Shown: positions 23,780-37,090, numbered from the stretch's first letter. The stretch is 64,000 bases of DNA from Pseudoscleropodium purum (GCA_963969395.1 OZ017805.1:868001-932000), one strand, 5' to 3'. The notes: generated by a model from the sequence alone, not told the origin. Program-made: numbers and translations.

Positions 23780-26700
23780 TATGGCATCTTGTTTAGGAGC
23801 TTGAAACTACACCAGTGCCTAGAATTCATGCTCCTAGTCTTTGTCGAAAGAATCTTGACTACTAGGACCTCTCTAAACTCTAGAATCAGGATCTTAGCTA
23901 TTGCAAATGAGGTGCTCTTTTACATTATGTATAAGCAATCTCTTCCTACCCCGACATTTGGTGCACATGCAATGCAATCTTTTGAGGTTGTTTTGTGCTA
24001 AACCCTAAATCCTCTATAGCCAATCATCCCGGAGTTTTTGCCTATGGCTATTAGAGAGGGGAAGTTGAGCATCTATCATCCCTTTTATACTTCAAAATTG
24101 AATACACATTGTTGAATTTTCTACAATTTTCACATATGGGCATGTTAAGAAGAGAACTTGGATAGGTTACATCTAGTAGTTCTATACTCTACTTGACTAC
24201 AACTACGGCACAATTGACATAACTTTTGTGTAATTGGTCTGTGACTAGTAACTTCTTGAAATAGGTCTAAGTTTGCAATATCGTCACACAACATTCTCTT
24301 TGATGTGGCTTCCAATGATTCTTCATAATTATAAAATTTTCTAACATTTCTATATAATAATTTAAAGAGGTCTAAGAAAAATAGGCCAACATGTATTGGG
24401 CCACAACATTGTTATTGAATTACACTCTAGAAAATTGTACTGAAAGGCTAGGCATGTGGTTTTTCCCTAGCCAATGGGTTTGCAGTTCAATATCCAATGT
24501 TGTAACCAAACGCTATAGTCTTATCGAGTCCACTTCCTCATACAAGGTGACTTCATTGCAATATGATCACTACTAAGGCCAACTGCAATATAGTCATTTT
24601 TTTAGAAAATGACTTCTTCAAGTGTCAAAGAGGTTGCTCTATAGTGATACACGGAACTGAACTATAGATACAACAACCAAGCAATAAGTCATTTTCTTAA
24701 TGGAGGCTACTTAGGATAGAGCACAAAATTTATAGCTGTCATCTATATTTGGCATTATTGAATCTTATATACAATGTATAGAATTCGTGAGTACTTTCTT
24801 GATTCAGGATTACAAAAATGACAATGAAATAAAATGGAAAACAATTTCTTTGAACTAGCTTGAAACACTTGCCTTTTGTTCTTTATTTCAATGAGAATAT
24901 TTGAATGAGAATAACAAAGGATCTTATGTTTTGAGGTCTCTATACATGACTTACATTTTAGACCATATGCCCTTTAATTTGCTCTCCATTCACTATAGGA
25001 AACTCGTATTCTAGATGACAAGCTTGAATTTTTTGGAATGGATTTATTTTTACATCTATGATGATATCTAGCTATTTTATGTCAAAAATAACATCCAATG
25101 AATATCATGAAAAATATTAAAACAATTAGATATCAACTTAGTTGTTAAAAAAAAATCCATTCCATAAAATCCAAAGTTTTTAAAAAAAACACGAGTTTTT
25201 TCTAGTGATTAGAACAACTAGGAACTTGAATTTTTGCCTTCTATGTACATGACTTTAATGGAAATATGGAATTGCTTTTTCAAACCCATTCTAAAGGCAA
25301 TATGAAACAACTTCAATTCCTAACCAACACATTTAACTATCTAGGTTAAATACTACAATTGTCCTTATTGACTACAATAATTTGTTGTTGACCCAAAAGT
25401 AGACTTGTAGTCATGCAAGATATGTGACAATGAAGCATTTGTCATTTTAGATTTTATGGAAGGCAAGGTGGGCCTAAGAAAATATATTACCTCAAATTGA
25501 CTCATTCACTTACCGATACAAATTTGTCTATACTTATTTCACTTCAATGTAGGCCTACAATATGGCAATGGGACTAATTTTAGGGATTCTTTTGGGGCTT
25601 AGTAAATGTTGACTAGAAAATGGGACACATTGATAAAGAAAGAGAGTCGTCCACTGAATATCCACATTGCCTGATTGCTCAAGTAAGACTTCAAAAATTA
25701 AGCCTTAGTCGCATACATTGTTCATTTGTAATTACTAACATCTACGGTTTGCAATGGGAGGGTTTTCATGGGAGGGAAGGTGGGCCAAAAGAAAAAGCCT
25801 ACAACATATTGCTTCCCTTCAAACCCATTTGGAAAGAAAGACTTTTGTTAGTATTTAGCCTAAATTTTTGAAAACCACTTTCTTTCTTTGATATGTTGAA
25901 ACCTATAACAATGGGTTCCTATAGATAAGAACTAGTCAGTACGTAGTCATTATTCTAGATTTGAGACTTTTTTATGACTGGATTTAGTTTTTATCTAGTG
26001 ACTACAGAGTCGTTTGACGTTGACTATGCTTTCAAGCACTGAGTCACATCGACCTCTAAAAAACGACATTAATTACCACTAACTACTACTAGTGTGTAGA
26101 TGCAAAAGTCAAGGGTTTGTTATAGACATTTCAACCAATGATTGTGTTTTCTTCACCAAATCGTAATAAGATTGTCAGAGTTTGAGAAGTGTCATTCTTG
26201 ACAAGTCTACAATAATTGAGTGATTCTCATATCAATAGTTAGCCACCATTTGGGGACTTCCTAATGATTCCTACTTCTCTTTGGAGTCACTCTTAAGTAA
26301 TACTCACTTGCTATCTTGAATTGCATTATTGATCTTCTTTCATACATCATTGAAAGAGAGCGGCAACCTCTTCTAGTCCTCTTACAGTTTTGAAGTTACT
26401 TTTGTGCCTTTCAATTCCTCAATAGTCTTGGTCAATAGTAATCTGCGTAGAACGTGCCAACTTACTAAAGAGGACAAGTGCCAATACACAACCCACCAAT
26501 TTATAGAGCAAGACTAACTTCAAAACGTGACAATTTGGCCAAAGAGAGCCTACCTTATCCAAAGATTGACTACAAGCTCTTTCAAGACAAGCGTGTTGTA
26601 GACATGAAGAAGGCTTTGGAGTTTTCTTTAAGCCAAAGCGGATGTGTGAATTCTTGCATCATTTCATAGCTAGGTATAGTGTTGTCTTGTCAGACAGAAT

Positions 26701-26970
26701 TTTGGCTTTTGGAATCTAATGTTTGTTTGATGTCGCATGTCATACAACAATTTGTTGGTCTGAACATGTCTAATAAGGCCTTCTATAAAGTTGATTGCTC
26801 ATAGAAATCTCATTTAAAATATGATTTAAAATTTTAAAATGTAAGAAGTGTTAATTCCATTGAAACATTTCAATAAAATGAAACTTTAATATGTTAAGAT
26901 TGGAAAGAGAGTGCTTCATTTGAAAGTTATTTGGAAATCAAACTTAAAGTTGACTTTACTAAACTTTATT
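23780..26970. other. AT-rich interval with possible CACTA subterminal motifs
   Basis: No gene is supported. Between 24560 and 24720 there are short motifs (TGCAATATAGTCAT, AAATGACTTC, AACTATAG) that recur at 35590-35850 next to a CACTA-like end, so this may be the subterminal region of the CACTA element whose transposase lies to the left. Near 26089 CTAGTG could be a terminus, but no partner was found. Short ORFs at 25620 and 26478 look incidental. Confidence 0.35.
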
Positions 26971-27299
26971 AGATGGACAAAGGGGCTATTGGACATATTG
27001 GACGTCACAAATCCATCTGTCAACAAAGACAAATAGGGCTAGGTAATGTGATAGTGTCCTCATACTTTGCAATCATTGAGTTGCCATACAGGCTCCACAA
27101 AGGGAAAATGGCATTATCTACTACCAATAACCCACCGCTTTTTCCCATCTCACATACTCCATACAACCGTTGTGCACTTGTTTGTAGCCCCTTCTACTTC
27201 ATAAGCAACATCAATTTTGCATATACATGTAGATTGGAAGCCTATGTTGCAACTACTATTCTTCTTTTCACAGGCAGCATCAATTTTGATGGAAGATTG

Positions 27300-27742
27300 G
27301 AAGCCTACCTATGAAAAGAAGAATGTGTAAGATGAAGTGGTTAGGAATTTCTTGCCAAAGATTTTAGACATCAATGTCGTCAACTAGGGGAAGCATAACC
27401 AATGTACATTGCAAAAACACTGGAAAGCTCTAGATAATGAATTTGAATACATTGGGATTTCTTCGAGCATGGAGGGATTCAAAACCTTAGTGACCTGGTA
27501 CTTAAAATCTGAGAGATCCCGTTTGAAGTTCCGATGGCTTTTAGGCAACAAAAAGCCTCTTGTTTGCATCAACAATGATCAATGGGGACCACCTTGTAGA
27601 GTATTGGCAAACAAATGGGCAGAAAGCAAAGTTAGCAAAGATGTTAGTCACTCGTCAAAGTGTGAAGAATATAAGTATGGTGGAGAGGAAAGGAAAAACA
27701 AGCATTGAAGTTGACTTGGTAAGCATCCTCCTTAGTCAATGA
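27300..27742 (+). pseudogene. CACTA-associated Transposase_24 (Ptta/En/Spm)-like fragment
   Basis: Two overlapping frames join across a frameshift near 27585. The first carries NEFEYIGISSSMEGFKTLVT, SERSRLKFRWLLGNKKP and NNDQWG. The second continues LVEYWQTNGQKAKLAKML, RQSVKNISMVERKGKTSIEV. The order 'DQW..LVEYW....KAK.AKM...Q..K' resembles the plant Transposase_24 domain that accompanies CACTA transposases, in which a Trp-x2-Leu-Val-x-Tyr-Trp block precedes a basic Asn/Arg/Lys-rich segment. It is on the strand opposite the nearest TNP2 remnant, so it need not belong to that element. Just upstream, at 27225-27310, AGATTGGAAGCCTA occurs twice. Confidence 0.45.
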
Positions 27743-28765
27743 TGAGAGTGAAATGTTAAAATTTGAAGCTCCCTTCCTAATTTTCTATAGGACTACAAAT
27801 TGTTCCTTGCTTTGCAATAATTGTTGTTGCAAATGTAATAACCGCTTTACTCATTGTCAATACACATGGAAGGGAAGATGAATAATCCCAAGATAACCAA
27901 CCTCCTTGACGCTATGTGGACCATAGTTATCTAGGTGGATCCTGTCATGTACATATATTGTTTGTACGAGCAGATAAGCATTATGTTTGTAGGAAGTTTG
28001 CAAGTCATTTTTCCATGGCTCCTTGGTAAAGAGTCAAGGACAAAAATGCTTTTCCAGTGTCCTATATTGGGGTTCATCTTTGAACTCCATGTTCTCCATG
28101 TTTACGAATGTACTTTTGCCTAAATTTTTTTTGGTTACGATATCACTACAAGTGAATGTTGTTCCATACCAAACTAGAGAACAAAGTTTCTTTCATTCTT
28201 TGCATGTTTTGGACCTTAATCCATGAATTCTTTAGCGGTTTCCAAAACATCATAGGTCTTGTATATCACACACAATGGCCTTGCAATCCCTGAAAAGGAA
28301 AAGCTACTACCAAAATAAGCAAGTTGTCTCTTGTTTGCGACGTCTACTATACTTCATCCAACATTGAAGCTTTTTTGAGGCATTATTTGTGTATCCAACT
28401 AGTATGCCCTTTGTAGTGGATGCATAGGAAGATATAATTTATGACATTATCTATGGAAAAGTAAAGGTGAAGTTGTTTTTGAGTTGTACTTGAGTTGCAT
28501 GCTCAAAAGTTGTCATTGTCTTGCCACTATAGTGTAACTTTTATGCAACTAAATCATGACAAGATTTTATGTTTTGCATGTTCTTATGGAAATAAAGCCA
28601 GCTAGCAAGTGATTTAGGAATGCAAACAGAAATGGTTGCCTTTGAGAAGGACATAGACGCAAAGTTTAAGCACCTTATGGCACTTCTTGTGCGCAAGACT
28701 TTGGAATAGACAACCTTCGTTCCATGTTGTGTGTCTTCATGGAGAAGTTTGGTCATAGTTAGAAT
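27743..28765. other. Interval without a supportable gene
   Basis: Short open frames occur on both strands. A stretch at 28560-28760 (plus) reads as EKDIDAKFKHLMALLVRKTL and may be a 5' continuation of the ORF that starts at 28766, separated from it by stops. Confidence 0.35.
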
Positions 28766-29458
28766 ATGAGACCATCTATCATTGAGTCCACGTTGGATAA
28801 CCAAGAATATTTAAGCATGAATAGGAGGGATGTGATGGGACTGGTCTTTAATAGCCGAATGCATGTGATTTCAATGGATGACCTTCTAGGTGCCAAGGCA
28901 AGTGAAACAGAGGCAAACAGTATAGACACTTCCACAAAAGAGAACCATGTGATGACTATAGTTGCACAAATGACTCTTTTGTCCAAAACAGAGCTGAGTT
29001 TGCTAAGATGTAAAATCACTTTGGATTATGTTGATTTTGGACCAAAGTGGAAGGTGTTTGGAAGGCAGAGTCTAGAGCTATTACCTAAAGTGCCTACTAA
29101 GGATTCAATGCAATTGAAAGGTTCACTCCCGAGTCCTCAATCAAGGTTTCCATTGGAGCCCCTCACAAGTAAAGAATCTAATAGTAGAATGGAAATTGCA
29201 TTGTCTATGATCCAAGCTAGTGAATCCAAAATTGTCATTGAAGTTGAACTAGTCTGTAATGGCCACGATGAAGCATCCACTAACAACTCTATGAAAAGCA
29301 ACTTTTTGTTGTTTGCAACGCAAGTACAAGTATTTGATGTGGTAATAGATGCATCGCCATCTGCCTCGGGGGTCATACATGTTGTGAGCAACACCAACAT
29401 AGTTGCGGAAACTAAGCTATCGGAGCCTCTCCAAAAGAAAGGGAGGCGTCCAACATAG
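28766..29458 (+). CDS. Hypothetical protein, 230 codons, with AT-hook-like C-terminus
   Basis: This is the longest open frame outside the GC-rich insertion. The ATG at 28766 is preceded in frame by a stop two codons upstream, but the residues before that stop also look coding, so the gene may once have been longer. The product is hydrophilic, Ser/Glu-rich in the middle (SRFPLEPLTSKESNSRMEIA) and ends in KLSEPLQKKGRRPT. That end resembles a degenerate AT-hook (Lys/Arg-Gly-Arg-Pro), and the codons after the TAG read SQP, so the stop may be recent. No catalytic domain is seen. It could be the DNA-binding or gag-like ORF of a transposon. Confidence 0.4.
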   Translation: MRPSIIESTLDNQEYLSMNRRDVMGLVFNSRMHVISMDDLLGAKASETEANSIDTSTKENHVMTIVAQMTLLSKTELSLLRCKITLDYVDFGPKWKVFGRQSLELLPKVPTKDSMQLKGSLPSPQSRFPLEPLTSKESNSRMEIALSMIQASESKIVIEVELVCNGHDEASTNNSMKSNFLLFATQVQVFDVVIDASPSASGVIHVVSNTNIVAETKLSEPLQKKGRRPT

Positions 29459-31559
29459 TCACAACCTTAGGTGTTGTCTAACAATTTTGTCATTCATTCA
29501 TTGTCAATGTGCTTGAAGCCTACTCTTTTAGTAAGGGACATTCTTTGTAAACACATAGGTGAGAGGTCAAAATTAGTGGTATTTAATATCTATGACATGC
29601 TTCTAGATTGCTCTTCACTAGATTCAAGGAATCCAAACAATTGAAATTTGTGGTACCATTAGAACTAACTTGAAAAGAGTAATAATGAGGCCTTGGCTAA
29701 AGCCCTTTTTTCCCCATGTTTCAAGTATTTTGTAGTAGTTTTTTGAAGAACCAATAGTGCCTTGTACATGGATGACGTCTTGTCTACTATATTGTTTAGG
29801 TTATTTGTGAACTATAAACCAATTTCTCTGTTTTTGTGGACCCATGAACAATGTGAGGTGCACAAGGATCAAGATGCTCAACTACTGTCCTTTGGGAAGA
29901 ATTTATCTCGCATGTATGGGGAGTGGCCTATTTGTTGTAGCATAAGGAAGTACAAATTCTCTAGTGCTCAAAAATATCTAAAACACTACTAAAGTGATTC
30001 GTGTAACATTTCCAAGAGATTTAGTTTGTAATTCCGAAGTAGATGTCCAAAACTAGATACGGAAGTCAAAATTCACAAACCCAAATCCTCCAGATTTACG
30101 ACCGAAAAGGCTAGACTTACTCCCTAATTGATTCCAACTATTTCCTTATTCAAATGTAATATTTTCCATTCTCTAGCAACTAAGAAGGAATGTTCGAGCA
30201 TTATACCTCTTCTAGTTCCGGTCTTAAATAACCAATCTAGAAGTTTAGCCTCTATATCAAAGGAATCTGCTATTGAAATTATGGAAGGATGCATTAAATC
30301 CTACCCTTCTAGAGATTTAAGTGGCTAAAGTTCCACTAGAATACAATAATACATGAACACAAGAAGCAAGTATTTCCTCACAACTGATTCGGTTGTCAAT
30401 CTAGACTAGTAGGTCATGCAACAAACCCCTATTTTCTTCTTTTACTACAATAATTGACCCATCCAATCCGGATTCTTAAAGTGCGGATGGATTATCAACT
30501 AACTGTACAAACTTTGTCCAATTGCTAATTCCAACTTTTGGTTGTAATGGGACCTCATTATGAATTAATTAGCATGTATCTTGATTCTCATGGAAGACAT
30601 CTAATCTTAGCGCGGCTATTCCACACAGAAGTCTCACAGTAACTAGCCCAAACAAAGTTTCCCGTCCAATACACCAAGTTCCTTGACTAGTCCAATTTGC
30701 TCTTCCGAAATCGGATCTAGACAAAATTCGGGGGCCACTACTTCTTTCCAATTCAACAAACTAAGCTACCCGCACTAAATAATGGTTTTAGCATTACCGC
30801 CATACCAACACAAAGTTAAGTGATGAGCTCAACACCATGAAGTGGAAATACTGAATTTGATTTGGTTAACAAGGAAAACACAAAAGTATGAAAACGCTTG
30901 AGGCTTCAAACTAACATCCATTCCTAAATAACTAACACCTCTGGGAACTCTAAAAGCCCCTAAGAGAAGACACAAGGACAAGGGAATGACATGTCACATT
31001 CCTCTAATCCACAACTTGTTGACTTCCTAATATGTGGCTGATTGTGCCAAAAGTGGATTTCAGATTCAAGAAATCCAGATCCGAATGTCTAGATTCATCA
31101 ATACAAAAGCAACTAACAAGTAACTTTCTAAGACCAAATTTTTTTGTTTTCTTCCGCTTACCTACTTCTACTTCAAAATTAACTACCATTTAGATTTCTT
31201 GGCTTGCTTTGGAGTTTCCTCTATTTCTTTGGTCGTCCCTCTTTTTGCTAGTTGCTTACAATTGGCTAAGGCCTTACTGCCATGCGTCGCCTTTCTCTTG
31301 ATTGAAACTAGAGTCTTATCTTTCCCCTTTTTGCATGGTAGAAAGGTCTATTCCAGTTTCAATTCTTTTTTTGATTCAACCATGTTACCTTCGTGTCTAG
31401 TTGTCTCCGGAGACTCGTTTTCTTCTTTTGATCTAAGCTCGATCGGTGGGCTCAGCTCACTTTGTGGTTTGCTTCTTCTTCACCGTACTTGTCAACTTTG
31501 GTGAAAGACTGGAAACTTTGCTCTTTGACATATGCAGACTAGCTCTTCGTCTAGAATAG
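29459..31559. other. 3' flank of PTP copy 2, no clear gene
   Basis: From about 30000 rightwards the base composition is richer in G+C and contains scattered TCCGG/TTCCGG motifs, like the non-coding flanks of the GC-rich insertion at 58.8-62.4 kb. It probably represents the downstream part of the same type of element on the minus strand, strongly decayed. A minus-strand frame at 31189-31004 contains a basic KKTK stretch. The plus ORF at 31199-31504 looks incidental. Confidence 0.35.
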
Positions 31560-33073
31560 CTCTTGGTGTGGGATCCAGGTGTAGATCCTTTTTTGGTCTC
31601 AGACTCAACTCGGCTACTTAGTTGGGTGGATTGCAACGTAGAATCTAAGTTCTTGTCTTTTTACTTCCTAGAGGTAGGCGGAGAAAATGGAATTGTCTTA
31701 GAAGGCATTGCTCCCACCAATCGACTGGATCCTTTTCCCATTTCCGGTTTAAGACTGGACTCCATCACAACTTTCACCTCATCTAGTGTCCTCTCCATCT
31801 TTTTTTGTAATCCACCAATACTAAGACAAGTTTTTGACCTAATTGTGGCCCTTCCTTGTGAACATGAGCCTCAAACAACTTGGCTTTGTTCACCACATCA
31901 CCCGTATGCCCAATGAAGTCTTGGATTTGGTTAAGGGTTTCCGTGGACTCAAATGAAAGCCTCCTTTCTTTGGCTACTTCCTCAAACTTCTGCTTCAGTT
32001 TGCTTTGAAGAGAATTCACCTGACTTGTCAACTCTTCAACCCAGTCTTCAAACTTCCTTACATCTTTCTTTTGGAGAGGGATCTCCATTTTCTTGTAGAG
32101 ATATGAGGATTCGACATTCTCCATCAACTCACCTTTCTAGTTATCTCCTGCTCAATGGAGATGTGTTCTCGGATCTGATTCAACTCCTCTATCACCTTTC
32201 CCAAGGCATTGCTCTTCCAATCCAAAGCCCAAATAAGGTCTTTTTCCTTTGATCCCTCAACGACTCCCTTTCCTTTCTCTTGGGAAATTACCTTTCTTGT
32301 TCTGGCGACTCATCTCCTGAACTCTCTTTTCCAACTTCATCTCCTGGTTCCATACTAATGTCATACTCAAGCATGACTACAATAGCTTTGTGCATTAATC
32401 TCTTTGCATCTCTCAACAAATCTAGGGATTCATAAAGATGAAAGAGAAACACGTTGAGTCCGGAGGGTTTAGACTTTTTCGTTGCACCCACCATCCTAGC
32501 TACTACATCCTTGATGACTATCCCCCAATTGACTTTGCTAACCCTAGATAGTACTCCAAAGATCATATTTGCTAAAGTGACTACGAAACACGTAGGTCTC
32601 TCCGAATTCAAGATTGGAACTAAGAATTTTGACATTCTCCTCTCTCTCAAGCTCTTACAATCTGCGACTGCATATCCGTCCTTAGGATTAATTCGATTAG
32701 AAAACTTACCATTCTTGAATTTGTTAGTCCGGGAAGCCCATCCTTCTCCAGTGTTTGGAAAGCAATAGACCATCCCTTATATGCTAGATGTCCACTCCAA
32801 TGGCTACGTCCTGACGCTTTGCTCCCACTCGCAAGATTGGTCCTCCATTAGCTCCTATACCATCACTTCATCCCACAAGTTCCAAGGCAGTTGTAGAAAT
32901 CCTTGGCAGCCAATGCAATGCAAGTCCTCCTCTAGATACTCTTTCTCACCCTTGTCCGTTGGGATGCCCGGAACTACTGACCAGAGGGTGACCAAATGCG
33001 GTTCCTCCTCAATCTCTCTCAATGCACTCAAAGGTATCTCACTAACTTTCTAGTTTTTTAGATCTAGAAACAT
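31560..33073 (-). pseudogene. PTP family copy 2 (Transposase_32-like plant transposon protein), decayed
   Basis: Minus strand, starting at the ATG at 33073 (MFLDLKN) and followed by an in-frame TAG. The frame continues LWSVVPGIPTDKGEKEYLEE and DLHCIGCQGFLQLPWNLWDE, with three stops (after MV, after SVRT, after TSSI). The best part (32773-32288) is NPKDGYAVADC, RMSKFLVPILNSERPTCFVV, NMIFGVLSRVSKVNWGIVIK and FLFHLYESLDLL, then an acidic linker. After a break, 32127-31783 is a coiled-coil-like segment with TSQVNSLQSKLKQKFEEV and NKAKLFEAHVHKEG, matching AKAKLFDEKIHEEK of the copy at 60.3-61.9 kb. The domain order is the same in both. It is broken by stops and a frameshift between core and coiled coil. 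Confidence 0.65.
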
Positions 33074-36000
33074 TCAGACTCCTAAAGAAACTCGCTCAAA
33101 AGAAAGTTCTTCTTCCTATTTGCACTTTGGAAACTAGAATCTCAAAGCTCTCAAAAATTCCTTTACGAGGGCAAAAAAAACACAACCACAAACCCCATAG
33201 CTTAAGCAGATACAAAAACAAGTGAGGAGGGAAGGAGAGTGACCTTCCTTTCTCTTCCCCAGTTCCAGTTCCTATAGTCGTTGGAGATGACTGTTGTGCT
33301 ATCTCAATGAATTTTTTGTCCATTGAACGCTCCATCCATAATCCTGCCTATGTCTATTAGCTTCCAAATGGATCCCGATTCTAGTTCCGATACTATCAAA
33401 AGTCTTAGAAATATTTTTGGCCAAGTATTTGGATTCTAGTTCCAGTTAGGATGGAAAATGTAAATTTTGTCCTTAACCATTTTATCTCAGTTAAAAAATC
33501 CTATGGTTTACTAATCCATAATTCTAGTAATTTTTTTGTTTCTAACTCTTAAAAGCAAAAAAAATATACTAGAAATGGTCTCTTTACTTCAAATTTCATT
33601 TGAAGTAACAAGAATCTAACTTTTTGAGTTTCCACACTATTCATAGTGCATTAAACACTATAATCGTAGATAGCACGTTTAGTAGGATTAATAGTAATTC
33701 AAAGTCCAATATCCTCATCAGCACACTTTTTTATGTGAAGTGGTTGTATACATTGGCCAATGATAAGGATTACTTGAAGTGTTACCTTTGGCCGTTCTTA
33801 AAAGCAATATATAAATGCCTCAACGTACTTGCCTCCAAGGCCAAGTGTCCATGTTTCGATTACACAAATGGTTTAGAAACACCAAAGTGGAATTTCATAT
33901 GAGTTCCTTAATGTTGTAGAAGGTGAGGGGGCTCATAGACCTTGTGGTTGTAGTAATACTATGACCCTTCACCTTCACTTCCACATTCCACCATGAGTTA
34001 TCTTTCTACCTATAGGAAAAATCACGAAAGTGTAGAATAAGATTGCAAACAACATTGGCAACAGAGAAAAAATGAGAGGGTGCTTTAAAAAAATTTTGAT
34101 TTGAGAAGCCAAATTACTGGAACCTATAGTGTGAGCTTAGTTTATGTGTATATATTACTATACATATTGTGATTGGAAGGTAAGGGCAACTTTGCCAAGT
34201 ATTGAAGTGTAGGAGAAGTGAATAAGGAGTTGAGTAAAAGTTGCTCTTTAGTAGCAACTTAGTCCATTTTCTTGCATTCCATACCTCTATATTATGAAAA
34301 AGTAGTGAAGGCATGGAGGTCTCTTCAAAAGGGCCTCAAAAGTAAGTATATGTAGCTTTAAAGTTGGTTGCATATTGTCACGTAATTGTAAAGACACAAC
34401 AAGCAGGAGTCTTTTTTTGTACAATAATAATGCTCTTTAGGATTGTCATATTGGTCATACTAGTTGCAAGAAAATTTTTATTTTTAGAAAGGCAATTTCT
34501 ATGACAAGTGCCAACATTTTCTTATTTCTAGTAATACTTGCCTCCCTACCTTACGCTTTCTACTCTTGGTGTATGTTACTTTGTTGGGTATGTGCTTTCT
34601 ATCATTTGTTTCCTAACTAAAATGACGTTGAAGGTGGTTAAGTCTTTTGGCAGTCACCAAGTAGTCATGTAGAAGTTGCATGGAATATGTTGTCACCTAA
34701 GTTTGATTGAGTTGTGCACTTCAATTTGTAGTGGATGTTATAGAAGTGCGACTTTTAGTTTGATTCTGGTTGATACCTTAAAGTATATTTGTAGAAAAAT
34801 TAACTTGCTCAATATTATATGTGATGCAAACCCTGAAGGTGGAGGATGAAGTCTTCTTGCTAAATCTACGAGTAGTGAAGTAGACAGTGATTGCAAGGAA
34901 AATTAGCGAAGTGGGAAGTAAATAGAAGTTCCACTTACAAGATGTATAAGAGGGCTGGTTTCAAGTGGATGCATGTGACATTTTGCAAGGTGTAGCATTG
35001 ATGTACCAGAATAAAGAAGCACAACAATCTCAAATTCAGCATGCGAGAGGCTCTGTGGCATTGTAGAGGGACAAGTACCTAAAATTAGTCAAGTGAGGTG
35101 GCTTTATTGTGTGGCTACACTAAATAAGCATTTTGGTAGCAGATTACTAGTAATAAGTGCAAGCACTATAATGGCATGATGCCTTGCCAAATATTTTACT
35201 AAAAGAGAGTTTATGTCTTCAACAATAGCAAAACAACACTTTCTTTCATAAATGAATGTAAAAATATGTTTCATTTTTGTTCTATGGCAAAGGGATGGGC
35301 TTTGGCATTGCAAGTTTTTCATGTTGCATCTTAGTCACTCTAGAGTAGCTAGCACAATCCTTGTACCAGTAAACAAGTTGCATTGTTGTTTTATGAGTCG
35401 TCTGTAGTGAGTATGTAGTTCCTCCTCAGTAGGAAGCATGTCTCTCACAAAACAAAAGCATCCTCTACACTAGTATTGCAACACTACTTGCACAGGATTA
35501 GACATGGATTCCAATTTGACTACACAAAATGCTTTTTGGCCCTACATAATTGTATCACTATAGCAAAAGCATTAGAGAATGGCTACCAAATCCAAATTGC
35601 AATATAGTCATAACTGCAGAATGACTCAGAAGTTACTCAAGAGTGACTTGACCCACCTACCATCTCCGATGACAATAAGACAACTATGAAATGACTTGCC
35701 TTCCATCACTCGAAAATGACTATAGAATAACTGCTTACGTAGTTGGCTATGTCAACATTTCATGTTCTAATCATTACTTACAAATGAATATAGAATGACT
35801 GGACACCTTGACAGTCAAGCCCAATGATTGTCTGCCACATTTGTAAGAAAAAGTGTATGCCACATACATGCCCTCTCCACCTTAGCTCCTACATAATATT
35901 CTATCATCCACGTATCATCCCTTTTATATCCAAGGTATAAACGGATGGTAACAAAATATAGGTAGTCATTGTCCAAAACAACTTAACCAAAACGACTACA

Positions 36001-36076
36001 AGCGCCCAAAGTCATTTTTCAATCAAAGTAAGCACAACGATTGTTTTGCCGTTGTTTTTGCTAGTTATTTTTTTCG
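33074..36076. other. Interval without a supportable gene
   Basis: 33074-33460 probably belongs to the 5' flank of PTP copy 2. From 33.5 to 35.5 kb the DNA is AT-rich with only short ORFs on both strands. From 35560 rightwards, motifs such as GCAATATAGTCAT, AAATGACTATAGAAT and GAATATAGAATGACT recur in both orientations, like the subterminal repeats of CACTA elements. Confidence 0.4.
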
Positions 36077-36079
36077 TCA

Positions 36080-36092
36080 TTTTTTTGTAGTG
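36080..36092 (-). repeat. CACTA-type terminal motif
   Basis: On the minus strand CACTACAAAAAAA starts at 36092 and is followed by ATGACG; on the plus strand this is ...TTTTTTTGTAGTG. CACTAC plus an A-run is the classic end of En/Spm elements. The element body would extend leftwards from here, where short repeated motifs lie at 35560-36060. The partner terminus was not found. Confidence 0.55.
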
Positions 36093-37090
36093 GGAGAAAT
36101 CTCAGCTAAAAAGTGAGTTGACCATAACAATTGGTAAGCAGTTTGCACAATGTTGGCATGCTTTGTACCAAATTTTGGTAACCTAGAGCTAATAGGCTCA
36201 TTATTGAATTTCAATCCGCCTTCTTCTTTATGATAGGCATCCAATACAAAACCTTGCATTGCATTGGGCTTAGAAACACCAAATATGAAAACTTGTGAAG
36301 ACTATCTTTGCAATCGACACTATATATTCTTGACATATTGGCCACTTGCATTCCATTTTTATGAAGTGTATAGACATGTTCTTTTGGACTTAATGGTGGA
36401 CTTGACTCCATCACCAAATTAGAACTTGGAGGTTTATACATGAGGTTGTCCAAAAGATTGTTGTCTATAATACTATCAATTGTAGCATTGGCCTTTGCAA
36501 TTTTTTTTGCAACTACTTCTTCTATTGTCCTATCGTTTCTGTAGGATAACATTGCATTTAGTTGTACCAATGCTTTGTTCACTTGTAGTTGGAACATTCA
36601 GTGCGGATATCAAACACATTGGAGTAGTTAAAAAGACCTTGTCCTCTACACCTTTTGGGAAGCCATTGCTCACTTCTGTTGGAGGTTGCATGGAACATAA
36701 TTGTAGAATATCATTTTTTCCCTCCAAGACCTTTCTTGCAAAAATTGTAGTATTTTTTAATAATTCTTTTGGTTTGGCCTTAGGATTTTACAAATCAATA
36801 TTATCTTTCTGATTTACTTCCATCAAAAGTAAAGATTGCATTATCATTGGAAACATGCTCCAATCCACCTTATGAACTAATATGAGTTTGGCATACACCA
36901 TAGACACTATACTATAGTTTATGTATTCTTTATTCCTTGTATTTTTTTTCAAAAAGGGCTTGCTACACCTCCTCCAACTGATGGACAAAATGCTTGTTGT
37001 TGCAAGTCCATAGCTTACAACAATAATCCCGTGTGTGACTTGTGTGCATATTTCGAGGCCATAATTTGTTAATGTGTCACATTTTGACAT
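36093..37090 (-). pseudogene. Unassigned minus-strand gene remnant, possibly CACTA ORF1-like
   Basis: Several overlapping minus-strand frames (37090-36788, 36727-36530, 36597-36211, 36259-36077) are coding-like and follow one another, as expected for one gene with frameshifts. The longest (128 codons) includes VNKALVQLNAMLSYRNDRTI, EEVVAKKIAKANATID and KPPSSNLVMESSPPLSPKEH. Its end runs into the CACTA-type terminus at 36092. A short open stretch further upstream (about 37950-37790, EAVNDFGGRFNVRGGRSPKL) could be an N-terminal part. I do not recognise the family; the second ORF of a CACTA element is a guess from context. Confidence 0.3.

Noticed and set aside
29762..29992. MYMDDV sequence resembling the reverse transcriptase YxDD box
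   Set aside because: No other reverse transcriptase motif lies around it and the frame is short; coincidence is more likely.
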